Assembly: GCA_030618495.1 (NCBI GenBank)
Contig: JAUXDE010000090.1
Coordinates: 1-6,687, forward strand
Source: Clostridia bacterium
GTDB lineage: Bacteria; UBA6262; WVXT01; JAUXBS01
Direction: 5' to 3'
Length of the DNA stretch: 6,687 nt
A program made the position numbers and the translations under genes. How positions within the stretch are numbered: position 1 is the stretch's first letter; each line of letters begins with the position of its first letter. Shown in pieces: positions 1 to 3,708 of the stretch. A model generated the notes under the pieces. It had not been told where the DNA came from and did no database searches. It worked only from the letters and a program-made list of their open reading frames with translations.

Positions 1-1232
1 TTACGGTTCTTGTTTCAGCGTACAGCTTGCCGGGTTCAACCGAAGATATAATTAAAAATCTTAAGATTGACGGGGGGATAGATGTCAGGATGATGTCCTT
101 AAACAACTTTACAGACAGAACAAACACCGTTGCGACTACCGGATTAAATGACGACCTTACAGAAAGGACTCTTTCCAGGCTCATGATTGGTATATCCGGG
201 GATGTCAATAAGTCAATTTCAAGCAGGGTTGACATCGTAAAAAACACAAGGCAATACGGAACGGTAGTGCAGTCAATAAATGGAATTCTCGGGACGCTTA
301 CAGTGCAAAACGCCTATATTAACATCAAGGGAAAATCCGACCTTAACATCCGTTTAGGGCGACAGCCAATCGGTGAAGAGGGTGACATGGTACTGTTCTT
401 TGGAAAGACGTCTAACAATACCCTTACGGTAACTTCCTGCGACGCAATAAATATAGATTTCCCTGTATGGAAACTTGACTTCAACCTGCTCTACTCAAAA
501 CTCAATGAAAATTCAGCATTCTACACAGACACGGACCTTGCCGGGCTTTCAATAGCTACAGATGAATTACTCCCGAAGACAAAAGCAAAGATTTTCTACT
601 ACAACAGAGTAATCCAGAACCCGGTAGCAGCGCTAATGGACGGGGTAGGCATAGTGGGATTAAAAGCAATAGTAACGCCTATTGATGATTTAAGTTGTAC
701 GCTTGAAGCTGCCCTTAACCTGGGTACCGGTTACTCCGGGAATGGCATTGCCTTTAATGCAGCCTACAAAAAGGAGCTGGGCTTTGGTATATTAGATGCA
801 GGTTTTGACTTTGCTTCCGGAAGCGGCGATGACCTCGCAACCGCGGCAGTTAATGAAGGCTTTGTTCCTATTTCTTCTGACAAACGTTACGGAGAAGTGG
901 TAGGGAAAAACCTTGCTGGAATGACCAACATGGGAGTCATCGGTGGTTATGTAGACATTACACCTTCCGGCTTTGCTGATTCAAAACTTAAAGCCGGGCT
1001 GGGACTCTACTCATTCACCATTAAAACCACTCCCGCAGGCATCCCTGTTGTCACCGCCAAGGGACTTGGCACAGAAATAGATATTAAGGTTTCCTATTCA
1101 ATCACTGAAAAATCCTCTCTAGACGTAAGCTACGGGGTATTCTCAATCCCGACTAACGCCTACTACTTTGCGCTGGATACCAACACTGATGCTATTGCGC
1201 AGATCCTTGCAACAGTTAACATAATGTTTTAA
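1..1232 (+). CDS. Outer-membrane beta-barrel (porin / alginate-export-like) protein, 5' end outside window
   Basis: The open frame enters from the left edge; 409 residues are visible up to the TAA stop. The first visible residues, TVLVSAYSLPGS, look like the end of a signal peptide with its cleavage region, so the true start lies just upstream. A TTG at 27-29 could be read as a start, but the frame is open through it and it has no ribosome binding site. The protein is built of short alternating polar and hydrophobic stretches with many Gly, Asn, Thr and aromatic residues. It has a GRQ motif (357-365) in a strand-like setting (RLGRQPIGEEGD) that resembles the GRQ-containing strand of AlgE-like porins, and it ends in MF; a terminal Phe is the usual barrel-assembly signal. 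It is probably a paralogue of the next gene, which has AGRQSIEYG at a similar place. The barrel assignment is from sequence character; the transported solute is unknown. Confidence 0.7.
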   Translation, partial: TVLVSAYSLPGSTEDIIKNLKIDGGIDVRMMSLNNFTDRTNTVATTGLNDDLTERTLSRLMIGISGDVNKSISSRVDIVKNTRQYGTVVQSINGILGTLTVQNAYINIKGKSDLNIRLGRQPIGEEGDMVLFFGKTSNNTLTVTSCDAINIDFPVWKLDFNLLYSKLNENSAFYTDTDLAGLSIATDELLPKTKAKIFYYNRVIQNPVAALMDGVGIVGLKAIVTPIDDLSCTLEAALNLGTGYSGNGIAFNAAYKKELGFGILDAGFDFASGSGDDLATAAVNEGFVPISSDKRYGEVVGKNLAGMTNMGVIGGYVDITPSGFADSKLKAGLGLYSFTIKTTPAGIPVVTAKGLGTEIDIKVSYSITEKSSLDVSYGVFSIPTNAYYFALDTNTDAIAQILATVNIMF

Positions 1233-1251
1233 TTAAGCGTTAATAGCCTTT

Positions 1252-1289
1252 AAAACCCCCGGCAGTCATTTGCCGGGGGTTTTTTATTT
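1252..1289 (+). terminator. Strong Rho-independent terminator after the first barrel gene
   Basis: A perfect 13-bp inverted repeat (AAAACCCCCGGCA at 1252-1264, TGCCGGGGGTTTT at 1271-1283) encloses a 6-base loop (GTCATT). The GC core is nine pairs long, and six T residues run from 1280 to 1285 followed by ATTT. It begins 20 bases after the stop codon of the first gene, so transcription of that gene should end here and the second barrel gene needs its own promoter. Confidence 0.93.
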
Positions 1290-1293
1290 AGTG

Positions 1294-1320
1294 TTGACAT
1301 AACCGTTTATTTTTGATAAC
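1294..1320 (+). promoter_or_regulatory. Possible sigma70-type promoter for the second barrel gene
   Basis: An exact TTGACA (1294-1299) lies just downstream of the terminator. The best -10 match at a usable distance is GATAAC (1315-1320), four of six consensus positions, with a short 15-base spacer. A start site near 1327 would leave a leader of about 25 bases. The -35 box is convincing; the -10 box is weak, so the call rests partly on the need for a promoter after the terminator. Confidence 0.4.
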
Positions 1321-1351
1321 CTGAACACGAACTACAACGGTTTACTAAACC

Positions 1352-2527
1352 ATGAAAAAAATCATATTCCTGCTGTTTTTATGCATTGTTTTCGTTTCTC
1401 CCGGTTATGCCGATATAAACCTCGGCGCGGAGACCAGGGTGCGCGGACACATCGACAATTCTACCGATTTTTATGATACCACCCGGGGAACTTTTACCAC
1501 AATCTCATCGGACGCCTATTTCAAGCAAAGGACACGGCTTTACCTTGAAGGCACGGTTGGCAGCAACGTTACGCTTAACACACAATTACAGGCTATAGGC
1601 AGGTGGGACGAAACAACGGACATATTCCTTGAAACCGCCAACATTAAATTCTCAAAGTTAACAACTATCGCAAGCAACAAATTCAGGCTTGATATTACAG
1701 CAGGCAGGCAATCCATCGAATACGGGAATGGACTTTTAGTCAGGGACGCCGATTCCGCCACGGGGTTTAATTCTTTAAAAGCCGACGTTTTTTTCAAGAA
1801 TGATTTCAAGCTTGACGTTTTTTCAATACTGCTTCCAACAAGCACCGTTATCGGGGGAATGTTTTCCAAAGTCTGGAAAAAGGACGTAATAAAACAATAC
1901 ATCTATACAATATACCAGAATAAAGGTAATGATCCAACTTCACCTGAAACCGGCCTTTTTGTCGGTTCACGCGTCGAAGTGGACCCAAGAGAAGACGTCC
2001 ACTACAGCGTAGAACTTGCTAAAGAAATCGGCGGTGACGGGATTGCGGGTATTGCCGGTGCCAACCTATCTGCAAAAGGAAAAAACATCAATGTATTAGT
2101 CGAAGTTTTATACGGCAACATGGATTTCACCCTTGATACTGCCTGGCTTAATTATCATGATTACGGTGAATACTTCTTATCAAACGCTCCCACCGGTTTT
2201 TATGACTATAAATTAAGAAACCTCACCATCCTGAAGCTGGGCATTACATACAATGATATCAAGAATCTTGTTTTTGGCGTAAATGCTTTTACTTATAAGA
2301 ATGACGGTAAGAATAATTTTTTCGATGCGCTTATTCTTTCTGCGGACACCTATGACGCAGGTATTGAATATGACATATATGCCACCTACAAATTCTCTCC
2401 AAATATAAATTTCAGGTTCATATACGCTATTTACTATCCCGGGGTCCTTACCCAGGACGCGCTTAAAATAACAGGCAGTGATGATTATGCGCGTAAAATT
2501 TTATTAGAATGTAAAGCCCGGTTTTAA
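1352..2527 (+). CDS. Outer-membrane beta-barrel protein, alginate-export (AlgE)-like family
   Basis: This complete 391-residue protein starts with a clear signal peptide: MKK, a hydrophobic core at about residues 4-16, and a probable cleavage site after PGYA (residue 20). The mature part opens with DINLGAETRVRG and a strand around FKQRTRLYLEG (58-68), followed by a GRQ motif (118-120, ITAGRQSIEYGNGLLVRD). The order of strand, GRQ-x-x-x-YG and a following Asp-rich stretch is what one sees in alginate-export-like porins, which carry anionic sugars or similar solutes across the outer membrane. The last residue is Phe (ECKARF), typical of barrel proteins. The chosen ATG is directly followed by the signal peptide; no Shine-Dalgarno sequence precedes it. 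It is separated from the first gene by a terminator and from the cysteine synthase gene by 72 bases with no terminator. Substrate unknown; barrel nature fairly sure, exact family less so. Confidence 0.75.
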   Translation: MKKIIFLLFLCIVFVSPGYADINLGAETRVRGHIDNSTDFYDTTRGTFTTISSDAYFKQRTRLYLEGTVGSNVTLNTQLQAIGRWDETTDIFLETANIKFSKLTTIASNKFRLDITAGRQSIEYGNGLLVRDADSATGFNSLKADVFFKNDFKLDVFSILLPTSTVIGGMFSKVWKKDVIKQYIYTIYQNKGNDPTSPETGLFVGSRVEVDPREDVHYSVELAKEIGGDGIAGIAGANLSAKGKNINVLVEVLYGNMDFTLDTAWLNYHDYGEYFLSNAPTGFYDYKLRNLTILKLGITYNDIKNLVFGVNAFTYKNDGKNNFFDALILSADTYDAGIEYDIYATYKFSPNINFRFIYAIYYPGVLTQDALKITGSDDYARKILLECKARF

Positions 2528-2599
2528 CCTTCACCAGCCATACAAAAATAAAACCATTAGCAAGTTGTGAAATAAACAAATCAAGTTAAAACATTTAAC

Positions 2600-3490
2600 A
2601 TGAAAAACAAGGCTAATATATTAAATTCCATAGGAAATACCCCGCTTATCAAAATAGGGAATATTTATGCTAAATTAGAAGGCGTCAATCCCAGCGGGAG
2701 CATTAAAGACAGGGTTGCGTTGGAGATTATTGAAGCTGCCGAAAAAGAAGGGGAGTTGAAGAGGGGGTACACTATAGTCGAAGCCTCCAGCGGCAATACG
2801 GGGATATCCTTATCCATGATTGCCGCCGCTAAAGGTTACAGAATGATAGTGGTAATGCCGGAAAACATGAGTGAAGAAAGAAAACAAATAATGAAAGCGT
2901 TCGGCGCCCGGCTGGTCTTAACTTCAAAAAGCGGAAGTCTAAGAGAATCCATAGACGAAGCAGAGAAAATCGCAAAAAAACCCAGGACGTTCATAGCCCG
3001 GCAATTCAGCAATCCAAATAACATAAAAGCCCAGGAAAAGACCGGCAAAGAGATATTGAAGGAAATAGGGCCGGTAGACGCGGTTGTGGCAGGCGTTGGC
3101 ACCGGGGGAACATTGACCGGCATTTCGAGTATAATGAAAGAAGCCAATCCCGGGCTAAAGATAATTGCAGTGGAACCAAAGGAAGCCGCCGTCATGTTTG
3201 GCGGGAGTGACGTAAAAATCGAGGAACACAAAATCCAGGGTATTGGTGATGGATTCATACCTAAATTAATCGATATGAACAAGGTTGACCGGGTTGCTGC
3301 GGTTGGAAGCGAAGAAGCCATTCACATGGCGCGAAAACTTGCCAAAGAACACGGACTACTGGTTGGAATAAGTTCCGGCGCAAATATGCTTGTTGCATTA
3401 AAACTGGCAAAAACATACAAAAGAATTGTTACGGTCCTACCTGACAGGGGAGAACGATACTTGAGCATGGATTTATTCAAGTACTCCTAA
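2600..3490 (+). CDS. cysK: Cysteine synthase (O-acetylserine sulfhydrylase), PLP-dependent
   Basis: The enzyme makes cysteine from O-acetylserine and sulfide in the cytoplasm, with pyridoxal phosphate as cofactor (fold type II). The sequence shows the whole signature: IGNTPL (11-16); NPSGSIKDR (30-38) with Lys36 as the cofactor-binding lysine; the substrate loop ASSGNTG (62-68); the phosphate-binding loop GTGGT (167-171); HKIQGIGDGFIP (211-222), typical of CysK; GISSGAN (257-263); and PDRGERYLS (282-290). At 296 residues it is slightly short, mainly because only about nine residues lie between GNTPL and AKLEG. The MPENMSEERK segment and the PDRG variant recall CysM, while the GVGTGG and HKIQGIG regions are CysK-like, so the subfamily and the sulfur donor are not certain. 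The start is the first ATG that keeps the conserved N-terminus; no Shine-Dalgarno sequence is seen. No cysE or other sulfur gene is in the window. It may be co-transcribed with the barrel gene upstream. Confidence 0.93.
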   Translation: MKNKANILNSIGNTPLIKIGNIYAKLEGVNPSGSIKDRVALEIIEAAEKEGELKRGYTIVEASSGNTGISLSMIAAAKGYRMIVVMPENMSEERKQIMKAFGARLVLTSKSGSLRESIDEAEKIAKKPRTFIARQFSNPNNIKAQEKTGKEILKEIGPVDAVVAGVGTGGTLTGISSIMKEANPGLKIIAVEPKEAAVMFGGSDVKIEEHKIQGIGDGFIPKLIDMNKVDRVAAVGSEEAIHMARKLAKEHGLLVGISSGANMLVALKLAKTYKRIVTVLPDRGERYLSMDLFKYS

Positions 3491-3509
3491 AACGGATGAG
3501 TTTCAATAA

Positions 3510-3528
3510 GCGCGCAAAGAAAACGCGC
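3510..3528 (+). other. Small GC hairpin downstream of the cysteine synthase gene
   Basis: GCGCG (3510-3514) and CGCGC (3524-3528) can form a 5-bp stem around a 9-base A-rich loop, 20 bases after the cysteine synthase stop. There is no T-run after it, so it is not a convincing intrinsic terminator. A further CGCGC at 3550-3554 offers an alternative partner. It may stabilise the 3' end of the message or be incidental. Confidence 0.25.
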
Positions 3529-3566
3529 CCCGGGAACTTTCTCATATTACGCGCCTGATTTCAAAC

Positions 3567-3579
3567 AAAAAAAAAAAAA
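3567..3579 (+). repeat. A13 homopolymer in the UP-element position of the glycosidase promoter
   Basis: Thirteen consecutive A residues, followed by GAAAA, lie about 44-56 bases upstream of the predicted transcription start. That is where the AT-rich UP element contacted by the RNA polymerase alpha subunit sits. The tract may raise promoter strength, and a run of this length is prone to slippage during replication, which could vary expression. The position is read from the sequence; the function is inferred. Confidence 0.5.
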
Positions 3580-3587
3580 GAAAATGC

Positions 3588-3616
3588 TTGCCAAATGTTA
3601 ATATCTGTGTTATAAT
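3588..3616 (+). promoter_or_regulatory. Strong sigma70-type promoter with extended -10 for the GH116 gene
   Basis: TTGCCA (3588-3593, five of six matches to the -35 consensus) is followed by exactly 17 bases and then a perfect TATAAT (3611-3616). A TG dinucleotide one base before the -10 box (3608-3609) adds the extended -10 motif. With the upstream A-tract this has all parts of a strong housekeeping promoter. The transcription start should be near 3623, giving a leader of about 86 bases. A second TATAAT at 3622-3627 has no matching -35 box. Confidence 0.8.
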
Positions 3617-3622
3617 ATTATT

Positions 3623-3708
3623 ATAATTAATAAATCCTTTTATTTATTATAATTCATGCTATAAGCATGATAATAAGGCAAATAAAGACTTATAAAAAGG
3701 AGTCTACT
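3623..3708 (+). promoter_or_regulatory. Structured AU-rich 5' leader of the GH116 gene, with strong ribosome binding site
   Basis: Three inverted repeats follow each other in the predicted leader. The first is an 8-bp AU stem (TAATAAAT 3628-3635, ATTTATTA 3642-3649, loop CCTTTT). The second is a 7-bp stem with a three-base loop (TCATGCT 3654-3660, AGCATGA 3664-3670), which as DNA could equally be an operator palindrome. The third is a 5-bp stem (AGACT 3686-3690, AGTCT 3701-3705) whose loop and 3' arm contain the Shine-Dalgarno sequence AAGGAG (3697-3702). That sequence lies 6 bases before the ATG at 3709. No known riboswitch class was recognised. The repeats are seen directly; a regulatory role is inferred. 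Confidence 0.45.

Noticed and set aside
27-29. TTG as the start codon of the first barrel gene
   Set aside because: The frame is open to the left edge and the residues before it look like the end of a signal peptide; no ribosome binding site precedes the TTG.
1540-1902. Minus-strand open frame inside the second barrel gene
   Set aside because: It is wholly antisense to a well-supported gene and shows no recognisable domain or start signals.
2836-3321. Minus-strand open frame of about 160 codons inside the cysteine synthase gene
   Set aside because: It is a shadow of a gene with complete family motifs; its composition (Ser, Pro, Ile rich) is typical of an antisense reading.
3510-3579. Intrinsic terminator for the cysteine synthase gene
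   Set aside because: The hairpin has only five pairs and is followed by A-rich rather than T-rich sequence on the + strand. The A13 tract would read as T on the minus strand, but no minus-strand gene precedes it.
3622-3627. Second TATAAT as an alternative promoter
   Set aside because: No -35-like hexamer lies 16-18 bases upstream and there is no extended -10 motif; the first TATAAT is far better supported.
3623-3708. Known riboswitch in the glycosidase leader
   Set aside because: The leader is short and AU-rich and lacks the conserved core sequences of the riboswitch classes I can recognise.
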